64,000 nt of DNA, taken from assembly GCF_007997135.1 (NCBI RefSeq), contig NZ_VORU01000002.1:248001-312000 (forward strand), read 5' to 3'. Both the position numbers and the translations under genes were made by a program. Shown here one piece after another: positions 47,129-54,987 of this stretch. Within the stretch, counting starts at the first letter, position 1; every line of letters starts with the position of its first letter. Source of the DNA: Aequorivita lipolytica (GTDB lineage Bacteria; Bacteroidota; Bacteroidia; Flavobacteriales; Flavobacteriaceae). The notes beneath the pieces were generated by a model. That model had not been told where the DNA came from and searched no databases. It saw only the letters and a program-made list of their open reading frames with translations.

Positions 47129-47629
47129 ATGGATCAATTAATAAATGATTTTTCTCCAGGACTGTTTATAATGCAAACAGTCATTTTAATAGTGCTTATT
47201 TTCTTAATGGTAAAATTTGCATGGAAACCTATCTTGAATTCTTTGAATGAAAGAGAAGAAGGTATCCAAGGGGCATTGGATGCTGCAGAAAAGGCGAAAC
47301 TTGAAATGCAAAACCTTCAGGCAGACAATGAAAAATTACTGCAGGAAGCCCGTGCAGAGCGCGAAGCAATGATGAAAGAAGCACGCGAGATAAAAACAAA
47401 AATGATTGCAGACGCCAAAGAAGAAGCAAAAGAGGAAGGAGACAAAATCGTCGCCAACGCGCAAGCTGCTATTGAAAGTGAAAAGAAGTCGGCAATTGCA
47501 GAATTGAAACAACAAGTAGCAAGCCTTTCTTTGGAAATTGCAGAGAAAGTAGTGAAACACGAACTTTCTGACAGCGATAAGCAAATGAAGCTCGTAAATG
47601 AAATGTTGGGAGACGCCAAACTAAACTAA
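47129..47629 (+). CDS. atpF: ATP synthase F0 subunit b
   Basis: 166 aa. One N-terminal helix (about residues 12-32, GLFIMQTVILIVLIFLMVKF) then FAWKPILNSLNEREEGIQ and a long charged coiled coil to the end, the normal peripheral stalk form. Seven bases before atpH. Large antisense ORFs here are by-products of the coiled-coil codon pattern. Confidence 0.95.
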   Translation: MDQLINDFSPGLFIMQTVILIVLIFLMVKFAWKPILNSLNEREEGIQGALDAAEKAKLEMQNLQADNEKLLQEARAEREAMMKEAREIKTKMIADAKEEAKEEGDKIVANAQAAIESEKKSAIAELKQQVASLSLEIAEKVVKHELSDSDKQMKLVNEMLGDAKLN

Positions 47630-47635
47630 TTTTCG

Positions 47636-48172
47636 ATGAGCAGAGCAGCGATACGATACGCAAAAGCAATTTTGCAGAAGGCAAACGAAGACAACACAGA
47701 AGCTGTTTTGTTTGGCGATATGCAATCTGTTTACAAAACTATTGAAGACAGCCGCGAATTGCAATCAGTGCTTCAAAGTCCGGTAATAAAAGCCAATGAT
47801 AAAAAAGAGGCTTTGTTAAAGATTTTTAGTGAACAATCAAATACTACGCATTCGCTAATCAGAATTTTGGTAGCTAATAAACGTACTTCGTTGTTGGGAA
47901 ATGTAGCAAAAAGCTATATCGATCTTTACAATGACGACCAAGGCGTAAAAGTAGCCACTGTAATTACGGCTGTACCACTTACTTCAGAATTAGAAGACAA
48001 AGTAATGGCCAAAGTAAAGGAATTGACAGGAAGCCAAAAAGTAACGCTTACCAACGAAGTTGACCCAGCAATAATTGGTGGTTTTATCCTTCGTTCTGGC
48101 GATATTCAATACAATGCGAGCATCGCGAACCAATTAGGAAATTTAAAAAGAGAATTCAGTAAATCAATATAG
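47636..48172 (+). CDS. atpH: ATP synthase F1 subunit delta
   Basis: 178 aa, the top of the peripheral stalk. MSRAAIRYAKAILQKA at the N-terminus, and the conserved C-terminal DPAIIGGFILRSGDIQYNAS block. The stop codon TAG is the first three bases of a small palindromic repeat (48170-48195). Confidence 0.94.
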   Translation: MSRAAIRYAKAILQKANEDNTEAVLFGDMQSVYKTIEDSRELQSVLQSPVIKANDKKEALLKIFSEQSNTTHSLIRILVANKRTSLLGNVAKSYIDLYNDDQGVKVATVITAVPLTSELEDKVMAKVKELTGSQKVTLTNEVDPAIIGGFILRSGDIQYNASIANQLGNLKREFSKSI

Positions 48173-48195
48173 TCCTTCGCGTAAGCTACGGACTA
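48170..48195. repeat. Small palindrome at the end of atpH
   Basis: TAGTCC (48170-48175) pairs with GGACTA (48190-48195) around a TTCGCGTAAGCTAC spacer. The atpH stop codon lies inside. The rest of the 102-base gap has AT-rich TCTAAAATC repeats (near 48247-48271) just before atpA. Confidence 0.6.
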
Positions 48196-48274
48196 CAAAT
48201 AATAAGTCAAGTTATAGTATGATGGGAAGTTTTGGATGAATTCTGAAATCTAACGTCTAAAATCTAAAATCAAA

Positions 48275-49855
48275 ATGGCAGAAGTAAAACCAGCTGAAGT
48301 ATCAGCAATATTAAAGCAACAACTTACAGGCTTTGAAGCAACTGCTTCCCTGGATGAAGTAGGAACTGTTTTAACCGTGGGTGACGGTATTGTTCGTGCA
48401 TACGGACTTTCAAACGCCCAGTACGGCGAATTGGTAGCCTTCGATAGCGGTCTTGAAGGTATTGTATTGAACCTTGAGGAGGATAACGTAGGTATCGTGC
48501 TTTTAGGACCTTCAAAAGGTATTAAAGAAGGTTCAACCGTAAAACGCACCCAACGTATCGCTTCGCTTGAAGTAGGTGAAGGTATTGTTGGCCGTGTGGT
48601 AAACACATTGGGCCAGCCTATAGATGGTAAAGGTCCTATTACAGGTGAAACTTATGAAATGCCTTTGGAGCGTAAAGCACCCGGAGTTATTTATCGTCAG
48701 CCAGTAACCGAGCCACTTCAAACAGGTATTAAATCTATCGATGCAATGATTCCCGTGGGCCGTGGCCAACGTGAACTTGTAATTGGTGACCGTCAAACAG
48801 GTAAATCTACCGTTTGTATCGATACCATTTTGAATCAAAAAGAATTTTACGATGCGGGTGAGCCTGTATATTGTATCTATGTGGCGATTGGGCAAAAAGC
48901 TTCAACTGTTGCGAACATTGCTAACGTTTTGGAAGAAAAAGGTGCAATGGCCTATACAACCATTGTTGCTGCAAACGCCTCAGATCCTGCGCCTATGCAG
49001 GTTTACGCTCCGTTTGCTGGGGCAGCTATTGGTGAATTTTTCCGTGACACAGGTCGTCCGGCGTTAATTGTTTTTGATGATCTTTCTAAACAGGCGGTAG
49101 CATATCGTGAAATTTCGCTTCTTTTGCGTCGTCCACCAGGGCGTGAGGCATATCCTGGAGATGTATTTTATCTTCACTCCCGTTTATTGGAGCGTGCGGC
49201 AAAGATTATTGATGATGATGATATTGCAAGAGAAATGAACAATATTCCTGAATCTTTAAAAGGAATGGTAAAAGGAGGAGGTTCGTTAACTGCACTTCCT
49301 ATTATTGAGACACAGGCGGGCGACGTTTCGGCTTATATTCCAACAAACGTAATTTCGATTACAGATGGTCAGATTTTCTTGGATGGAGATTTGTTCAACG
49401 CGGGTGTTCGTCCAGCAATTAACGTAGGTATTTCGGTATCGCGCGTGGGTGGAAACGCACAGATTAAATCGATGAAAAAAGTAGCAGGTACCTTGAAACT
49501 GGATCAAGCAGCTTTCCGTGAATTGGAAGCCTTTTCAAAATTCGGTTCAGATCTCGATGCTGCAACTTTGAATGTAATTGAAAAAGGAAGACGTAACGTA
49601 GAGATATTAAAACAATCTGAAAACGATCCGTACACGGTTGAAGATCAAATTGCAGTTATCTATGCAGGTTCTAAAAACCTAATGCGTAACGTTCCTGTAG
49701 ATAAGATTAAGGAATTTGAAAGAGATTACCTAGAAATGCTAAACGTAAAGCACAGAGATACACTTAACGATTTGAAGGCAGGTAAACTTACCGATGACGC
49801 AATTGATGTGATGACGGCTGTGGCAGCAGATCTTTCAGCGAAATATAAAAAGTAG
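48275..49855 (+). CDS. atpA: ATP synthase F1 subunit alpha
   Basis: 526 aa regulatory nucleotide-binding subunit. Walker A loop GDRQTGKST at 171-179, [20 protein letters not shown] in pieces, [20 protein letters not shown], and the [11 protein letters not shown] arginine-finger region. Full length. The start ATG follows an AT-rich repeat leader. Confidence 0.97.
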   Translation: MAEVKPAEVSAILKQQLTGFEATASLDEVGTVLTVGDGIVRAYGLSNAQYGELVAFDSGLEGIVLNLEEDNVGIVLLGPSKGIKEGSTVKRTQRIASLEVGEGIVGRVVNTLGQPIDGKGPITGETYEMPLERKAPGVIYRQPVTEPLQTGIKSIDAMIPVGRGQRELVIGDRQTGKSTVCIDTILNQKEFYDAGEPVYCIYVAIGQKASTVANIANVLEEKGAMAYTTIVAANASDPAPMQVYAPFAGAAIGEFFRDTGRPALIVFDDLSKQAVAYREISLLLRRPPGREAYPGDVFYLHSRLLERAAKIIDDDDIAREMNNIPESLKGMVKGGGSLTALPIIETQAGDVSAYIPTNVISITDGQIFLDGDLFNAGVRPAINVGISVSRVGGNAQIKSMKKVAGTLKLDQAAFRELEAFSKFGSDLDAATLNVIEKGRRNVEILKQSENDPYTVEDQIAVIYAGSKNLMRNVPVDKIKEFERDYLEMLNVKHRDTLNDLKAGKLTDDAIDVMTAVAADLSAKYKK

Positions 49856-49864
49856 TTAGATTTT

Positions 49865-49903
49865 AGTATTGAGTATTGAGATGTATTCTCAATACTCAAT
49901 ACT
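49865..49903. repeat. Perfect 17-bp inverted repeat between atpA and atpG
   Basis: AGTATTGAGTATTGAGA (49865-49881) pairs with 49887-49903 around TGTAT. Each arm is itself a tandem AGTATTG repeat. No T-run follows. It may shift atpA versus atpG mRNA levels. Confidence 0.85.
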
Positions 49904-49925
49904 CATTTCTCAATTCTAAAGAAGT

Positions 49926-50801
49926 ATGGCCAATTTAAAGGAAATTAGAAACAGAATATCGTCCGTCAGTTCAACGATGCAGATTACCAGTGCCATGAAA
50001 ATGGTTTCTGCTGCTAAGTTGAAAAAGGCGCAGGATGCCATTACCGCAATGCGTCCCTATTCTGAAAAACTTACCGAACTTTTACAAAATCTAAGTGCTA
50101 CGCTGGATGAAGATGCTGGAAGTAAGTATTCTGAACAACGCGAAGCAAACAAAATTTTGGTGGTTGCCATTACCAGTAACCGTGGTTTGGCGGGAGCTTT
50201 CAATAGTAATATTATAAAACAAGCTCGCAATTTGGCTGCAAATACCTACGCAGGCAAACAGGTAGATTTTATGACCCTTGGGAAAAAGGGTAATGATATT
50301 CTGAAAAAGAGTGGAACTATTCTCGAAAATAACAATGCTATTTTTGATGATCTTTCTTTTGAAAATACTTCAGAAATCGCAGAAAAACTGATGCTTCTTT
50401 TTTCTGAAGGGAAATATGACAAAATTATTGTTGTTTATAACAATTTCAAAAACGCCGCTACGCAAGTAGTAATGACAGAGCAGTTTTTGCCAATTTTGCC
50501 TCCAAAATTAATTGATGGCCAAGAAGCAAAAACTACCGAGACATTCTACATTTTCGAACCTTCAAAAGAAGAAATTATTGAGGCGCTAATTCCGAAAAGC
50601 TTAAAGACACAATTATTTAAGGCACTCCGCGATAGTGTGGCAAGTGAACACGGCGCACGTATGACTGCGATGCATAAAGCAACAGATAATGCAACCGAGC
50701 TTCGCGATGATCTGAAATTAAAATACAACAAAGCGCGTCAAGCTTCAATTACCAATGAAATCCTTGAGATTGTTGGAGGTGCAGAAGCGTTGGCGGGATA
50801 A
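49926..50801 (+). CDS. atpG: ATP synthase F1 subunit gamma
   Basis: 291 aa central rotor shaft. MANLKEIRNRISSVSSTMQI at the N-terminus, TSNRGLAGAFNSNI, and the C-terminal SEHGARMTAMHKATDNA with ITNEILEIVGGAEAL. It is the last gene of the cluster; no beta (atpD) or epsilon (atpC) gene follows, as usual for flavobacteria where those two lie elsewhere. Confidence 0.96.
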   Translation: MANLKEIRNRISSVSSTMQITSAMKMVSAAKLKKAQDAITAMRPYSEKLTELLQNLSATLDEDAGSKYSEQREANKILVVAITSNRGLAGAFNSNIIKQARNLAANTYAGKQVDFMTLGKKGNDILKKSGTILENNNAIFDDLSFENTSEIAEKLMLLFSEGKYDKIIVVYNNFKNAATQVVMTEQFLPILPPKLIDGQEAKTTETFYIFEPSKEEIIEALIPKSLKTQLFKALRDSVASEHGARMTAMHKATDNATELRDDLKLKYNKARQASITNEILEIVGGAEALAG

Positions 50802-50820
50802 CATTTATAGATTTTATTTT

Positions 50821-50852
50821 AAAAGCCTTTCGTTTTGCGGAAGGCTTTTTTT
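50821..50852 (+). terminator. Terminator after atpG
   Basis: AAAAGCCTTTCG pairs with CGGAAGGCTTTT (one G-U pair) around TTTTG, followed by a T-run. Ends the ATP synthase transcript. Confidence 0.88.
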
Positions 50853-50893
50853 TTGGTTCAAAATTTATTTATCTTCATTGAAATTTTGAACAA

Positions 50894-51427
50894 ATGAGAA
50901 ACTTCTTCTTTATAATTGCTTTTATTCTTTCCTTTAGCGTTCTAGCCCAAAACCAGAAGGCGGAAATGATCCTTTCGGTGGTGCTCTCACCCTATCCAAC
51001 AACCACCTACAATGAAGACGATTTTGGGGCTTTGGGACTTGCTAGTTTTGAATTTTTCGTTTCAAATAAAGTTTCCCTGTCTGGAAGCTTTTTCACTTCA
51101 AACAATACTTTAATAAAGAATAACAGCGGTGTTACAATTCATTCCTATGGTTTTGTTCCCTCCATACATTATTACTTTATAAATAAAGAAAAATTGAACG
51201 TTTTTGCCCAAGCCGGCTATGGTTTTGGATTTGAGGACCAAACGCAGGGTTGTATTGAAAACAGTGCATTAACGATTTACAACATTGGTCCCGGAGCGCA
51301 TTACAGAATTGGCGATAAACTGTATTTAAAACTACTGTTGCCTTATTTCAATGCCAGAAATATTACCTTGAATGTTGATGCTGCAGATGGGATTGCGGTA
51401 TTTTTGGGTCTCGGTTTTAAATTGTAA
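50894..51427 (+). CDS. Probable outer-membrane beta-barrel protein
   Basis: 177 aa. Signal peptide MRNFFFIIAFILSFSVLAQ, then alternating hydrophobic and polar strands (ASFEFFVSNKVSLSGSFF, YGFVPSIHYYFINKEKLNVF, FAQAGYGFGF) and a C-terminus ending in an aromatic-rich strand (AVFLGLGFKL). This is the pattern of small porin-like or OmpA-barrel proteins. Function unknown; monocistronic. Confidence 0.65.
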   Translation: MRNFFFIIAFILSFSVLAQNQKAEMILSVVLSPYPTTTYNEDDFGALGLASFEFFVSNKVSLSGSFFTSNNTLIKNNSGVTIHSYGFVPSIHYYFINKEKLNVFAQAGYGFGFEDQTQGCIENSALTIYNIGPGAHYRIGDKLYLKLLLPYFNARNITLNVDAADGIAVFLGLGFKL

Positions 51428-51435
51428 TTATATTC

Positions 51436-51486
51436 AAACCTGACAGTGTCATTGCGAGGCACGAAGCAATCTAACCTGTCAGGTTT
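51436..51486. repeat. Nested palindrome with ATTGCGAG core, copy 1
   Basis: Outer arms AAACCTGACAG (51436-51446) and CTGTCAGGTTT (51476-51486); inner arms ATTGC (51451-51455) and GCAAT (51466-51470) in ATTGCGAGGCACGAAGCAAT. The inner part recurs at 60436-60457 and, diverged, at 60514-60537. Confidence 0.8.
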
Positions 51487-51528
51487 ATTGTTCCATATTA
51501 TTCGTAAATTTCGAGAATGATAAAAAAG

Positions 51529-52041
51529 ATGAAAACAATAGCTATTATTTTGACATTGCCTATTCTGATTCTGAGTTTTTCCAATTGTGGCGGGGCTACA
51601 ACGGTTGGCTCGAAAATGTCCTTTGAACAAAATCCACCATTTAAAATTGCCGAAGCATATTACCAAAACTGGGTTGCCGGTGTAAAGGAAGGTGGCTCTG
51701 GTACAAATGTGCACATTACATTCAGTGAAATTGACCCCAATGTTGTTATTCAGAATATTTATTTCAAAAAGCAAATTCTTGAAGCAAAAGGGAATGTAAA
51801 CGAGCCGAAACAATTTGTTGGTTATCTCAAAAATGAGCAGCAACGCGACATAATCATGGATTCCGATCCAATAAAAGAAGCTCAAAACACGCCATCTAAA
51901 ACATTCCCTTTTGAATTGGAAAATAATCAAGCAGTGGTGGAATATTGGTTCAGCGGGAAAAAGAATTATTATAAAATAATAAATCTTTCGCAAAAGGAAA
52001 TGATTCCATATCCGCAGGCAAATCCAAATTCGCACGAATAG
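51529..52041 (+). CDS. Lipoprotein, unknown function
   Basis: 170 aa from the ATG at 51529 (MKTIAIILTLPILILSFSNC, Cys at 20); an ATG four codons earlier is also possible. The mature part starts GGATTVGSKMSF and has a conserved-looking YYQNWVAGVKEGGSGTNVHI block, but I do not recognise the family. The cupin gene starts two bases after it, so the two are co-transcribed. Confidence 0.65.
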   Translation: MKTIAIILTLPILILSFSNCGGATTVGSKMSFEQNPPFKIAEAYYQNWVAGVKEGGSGTNVHITFSEIDPNVVIQNIYFKKQILEAKGNVNEPKQFVGYLKNEQQRDIIMDSDPIKEAQNTPSKTFPFELENNQAVVEYWFSGKKNYYKIINLSQKEMIPYPQANPNSHE

Positions 52042-52043
52042 TT

Positions 52044-52442
52044 ATGAAAACCATCAATCTCAAAAATAAGTTTTTAACTTTCAAAGAACAGTGGCATCCG
52101 CATCAAATTGCAGTTGTGGACAATATGCAAGTACTTTTGGCAAAGTTGAAAGATGAATTTGTTTGGCACAAACACGAGGAAGAAGACGAGCTGTTTTTTG
52201 TGCAAAAAGGTACTTTGGAAATGCATTTCCGCACTTCGCCCACCGAAGCCAATGGAGGAGGCGGGGATAAAGTTGAAATTGTAAAAGAAGGTGAAATAAT
52301 TGTAGTTCCCAAAGGTGTAGAGCATTGTCCAAAAACCCAAAATGGAGAAGAAGTTCACGTGCTTCTTTTTGAAAAACTTTCCACAAAACATACTGGAAAT
52401 GTAACATCGGAAAAGACCGTTGCCGAATATCTCAAAATCTAA
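52044..52442 (+). CDS. Cupin-domain protein
   Basis: 132-aa single-domain cupin. WHKHEEEDELFFVQKGTLEM is cupin motif 1 with metal-binding His residues and Glu; IIVVPKGVEHCPKTQNGEEV is motif 2. It probably binds a metal; the substrate is unknown. It lies between the lipoprotein and hydroxyacid dehydrogenase genes with gaps of two and three bases, so one operon. Confidence 0.88.
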   Translation: MKTINLKNKFLTFKEQWHPHQIAVVDNMQVLLAKLKDEFVWHKHEEEDELFFVQKGTLEMHFRTSPTEANGGGGDKVEIVKEGEIIVVPKGVEHCPKTQNGEEVHVLLFEKLSTKHTGNVTSEKTVAEYLKI

Positions 52443-52445
52443 AAA

Positions 52446-53402
52446 ATGAAAATCCTTCACCTCGATAGCAACCATCCTTTATTGTTGAAAATGTTAGAGG
52501 AAGCTGGGTTTTCAAATAAAGAAAACTATAAATCTTCTAAATCTGAAGTGGAAGAAATCATTTCAACTTACGATGGTATTGTTATCCGAAGCCGTTTCAA
52601 TATTGACAAACAATTTCTAGATGTTGCAAAAAACCTGAAATTCATAGCCCGTGTAGGCGCTGGTTTGGAAAGCATCGATACAGATTATGCTGAAAAACTT
52701 GAAATCAAATTAGTAGCTGCGCCCGAAGGCAATAGAAACGCCGTAGGTGAACATGCCTTGGGAATGCTTCTTTCGCTATTCAACAATTTAAATAAAGCCG
52801 ACAGAGAGGTTAAAAGCGGCCTTTGGAATCGTGAGCCCAACCGCGGGATAGAACTAGACGGAAAAACCGTTGGAATAATCGGTTATGGTAATATGGGTAA
52901 AGCGTTCGCCAAAAAACTAAAAGGTTTTGATTGTGAAGTTATTTGTTATGACATAAAAGAAAATGTGGGTGATGAAAATGCCAAACAAGTTACTTTAAAA
53001 GAACTTCAGCAAAAAGTAGATGTTTTGAGCCTTCACACACCTTGGACCCCAAATACCGATAAAATGGTAAACGCTGAATTTATAGCTGGATTTTCAAAGC
53101 CATTTTGGCTAATTAATACTGCCCGCGGTAAAAGTGTGGTCACAGATGATTTAGTTTCTGCCTTAAAATCAGGCAAAATTTTGGGAGCTGGATTGGACGT
53201 TATGGAGTTTGAAAAACTTTCCTTTGAAACACTTTTTGATTCTGATAATCTTCCAAAATCCTTGAAGGAATTGTTTGCGATGAACAATGTGATTTTAAGT
53301 CCGCACATTGCTGGATGGACTTTGGAAAGCAAAGAAAAACTTGCAAAAGTGATTGCTGAAAAAATAATTAAAAATTTCAAAAATCAATACAATGAAAAAT
53401 AG
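52446..53402 (+). CDS. D-2-hydroxyacid dehydrogenase (phosphoglycerate dehydrogenase-like)
   Basis: 318 aa NAD-dependent dehydrogenase. VGIIGYGNMGKAFAKKL is the NAD loop; ARVGAGLESIDTDYA, WLINTARGKSV (substrate Arg region) and SPHIAGWTLESKEKL (catalytic His) follow. Could be the serine-pathway SerA or another hydroxyacid enzyme; there is no ACT domain. Its end overlaps the VOC gene by 11 bases. Confidence 0.9.
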   Translation: MKILHLDSNHPLLLKMLEEAGFSNKENYKSSKSEVEEIISTYDGIVIRSRFNIDKQFLDVAKNLKFIARVGAGLESIDTDYAEKLEIKLVAAPEGNRNAVGEHALGMLLSLFNNLNKADREVKSGLWNREPNRGIELDGKTVGIIGYGNMGKAFAKKLKGFDCEVICYDIKENVGDENAKQVTLKELQQKVDVLSLHTPWTPNTDKMVNAEFIAGFSKPFWLINTARGKSVVTDDLVSALKSGKILGAGLDVMEFEKLSFETLFDSDNLPKSLKELFAMNNVILSPHIAGWTLESKEKLAKVIAEKIIKNFKNQYNEK

Positions 53403-53778
53403 AGTAACAGGTATTGGTGGCATTTTCTTCAAAACAAAAGATCCCGGTAAAACTAGGGAATGGTACAAAAACCATTTGGGATTTAATACGGATGATTACG
53501 GGTGTACTTTCAATTGGCAGGACGAAAATGGCAAAAATTGTGCTACGCAATGGAGCCCGTTTAAATCTGATACCGAATATTTTTCACCGAGCGAAAAGGA
53601 ATTCATGATTAACTATCGTGTTGAAAACCAAGAAGAATTAATGAAACTTTTAAAAGAAGAAGGTGTAACGATTGTAGGAGATATGGAGTCTTATGATTAC
53701 GGAAAATTTGGCTGGATCCTCGACCCCGAAGGAAATAAAATTGAACTTTGGCAAGCGGTGGACAATTCATTCGTCTAA
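53392..53778 (+). CDS. VOC family (glyoxalase-like) protein
   Basis: 128 aa. GIGGIFFKTKDPGKTREWYKN in pieces and the C-terminal GKFGWILDPEGNKIELWQ strand are typical of the vicinal oxygen chelate fold. Probable metal ligands are Glu in IELWQ and residues of the N-terminal strand. Substrate unknown. It overlaps the dehydrogenase gene by 11 bases. Confidence 0.88.
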   Translation: MKNRVTGIGGIFFKTKDPGKTREWYKNHLGFNTDDYGCTFNWQDENGKNCATQWSPFKSDTEYFSPSEKEFMINYRVENQEELMKLLKEEGVTIVGDMESYDYGKFGWILDPEGNKIELWQAVDNSFV

Positions 53779-53822
53779 ATTTTTATACATTTAATACAAC
53801 TTAAAAACCAACATATTATACA

Positions 53823-54176
53823 ATGGAAGAACAACAAAACTCAGGCTACGATAGCACAAAAAAAAATACGGATAATTCTTTTGAACAAGAGGCTAGAAAT
53901 AGTGCCAATGAATTTAGAGAAGGTTGGAATCAAACAACCCACGGACAAGAAAATAAAAAAATTCTTGCTGGAATTTTAGCTATTGTCATCGGTTCTTTGG
54001 GAATTCATAAATTTATTCTTGGATATACTCAAGAAGGAATCATACAAATAGTTATAACGATTGTCACCTGCGGTATCGGTGGTATTATTCCGCTTATAGA
54101 AGGAATAATTTACCTCACAAAAAGCGATGAGGAATTCTACCAAACCTATCAAGTAGGAAAAAAAGGATGGTTCTAA
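53823..54176 (+). CDS. TM2-domain membrane protein
   Basis: 117 aa. A polar, Asn/Glu-rich N-terminus (residues 1-40) precedes a TM2 module: KKILAGILAIVIGSLGIHKF then GYTQEGIIQIVITIVTCGIG, two helices with the conserved GxxGxHKF turn. Function unknown; found alone in many bacteria. Followed by a terminator. Confidence 0.85.
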   Translation: MEEQQNSGYDSTKKNTDNSFEQEARNSANEFREGWNQTTHGQENKKILAGILAIVIGSLGIHKFILGYTQEGIIQIVITIVTCGIGGIIPLIEGIIYLTKSDEEFYQTYQVGKKGWF

Positions 54177-54180
54177 AAAC

Positions 54181-54213
54181 AAAAAGGCCTTTGAATTTTT
54201 TCAAAGGCTTTTT
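54181..54213. terminator. Bidirectional terminator after the TM2 gene
   Basis: AAAAAGGCCTTTGAA pairs with TTCAAAGGCTTTTT (one bulged base), with A-run and T-run on the two sides. It serves the TM2 gene and the opposing DUF5995 gene. Confidence 0.85.
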
Positions 54214-54214
54214 T

Positions 54215-54964
54215 TTAACTTTTAAGCACGGCAACTATTTGCGGCACATCTTTCTTTTCAAAGATATAAATTGTTTTCACCAAATATTTCAGCAGCCAAC
54301 TTTTTTGGGTTATTAATTTTTCGGCAAGTATAGCTATAACAGCATCTCGGCTATTTAACTCGTTTACTTTATTGGGTGAAATATGATATTGATTTGCAAA
54401 GAGCCAAGCACCGTCCCTTGCAATATTTATACTGAAACTAACTAATTTGTCCTCGCGGCCCTTTCCAATTTTATCAAGTAATCCAAATAAGGGTGAAACT
54501 GAAATTATCTTAGCTTCCACATTTGCGATCATCGAACCCAAAATAGCATTGATTTTATTGAAATCGTTTTCAAAATCCATCAATTCGCCATCGTCTCCAA
54601 CGGTTTCTGCAACGGCAATTCCTAAGTCTAGATTTATATGTGCGTTTATGCCTAAAAGCAGATGTTGCATAATCAACAACTTCCCAGTTTTTGCTGCTTC
54701 AAAAGCATTCTTCCAGCTTTTAGTAAATGGTTTATTAAATGCGGAACGGTCATAAGCATCAATATATCTGTTCGCGAAAATCACATCCAGTTTCTCCATT
54801 CGCTGGTTATTTTCAAACTCTTGATTTACAATACCTTCTTTGATGCGAATGGTAACTTTTCGGTAAAGAATAGGGAAATACGCCATACACGAATTGTTTG
54901 CGCATTCTGTTTCAACAATACTGTCCAATCGCGCTATAACTTCATCAATATTTGTAGCGGCCAT
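54215..54964 (-). CDS. DUF5995 family protein
   Basis: 249-aa soluble, mostly helical protein. The blocks RYIDAYDRSAFNKPFTKSW and LLLGINAHINLDLGIAVAET are the conserved part of DUF5995 as I recall it; the His-Asn pairs suggest a metal-dependent or hydrolase-like site, but no activity is known to me. It starts 23 bases after the acyltransferase gene, so the two are probably co-transcribed. Confidence 0.72.
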   Translation of the reverse strand: MAATNIDEVIARLDSIVETECANNSCMAYFPILYRKVTIRIKEGIVNQEFENNQRMEKLDVIFANRYIDAYDRSAFNKPFTKSWKNAFEAAKTGKLLIMQHLLLGINAHINLDLGIAVAETVGDDGELMDFENDFNKINAILGSMIANVEAKIISVSPLFGLLDKIGKGREDKLVSFSINIARDGAWLFANQYHISPNKVNELNSRDAVIAILAEKLITQKSWLLKYLVKTIYIFEKKDVPQIVAVLKS

Positions 54965-54987
54965 AATGGAACAGTTTTTAAAATGAA

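Noticed and set aside
47317-47619. 100-residue open frame antisense to atpF
   Set aside because: Low-complexity product of the coiled-coil codons of atpF; no start signal and no homology that I recognise.
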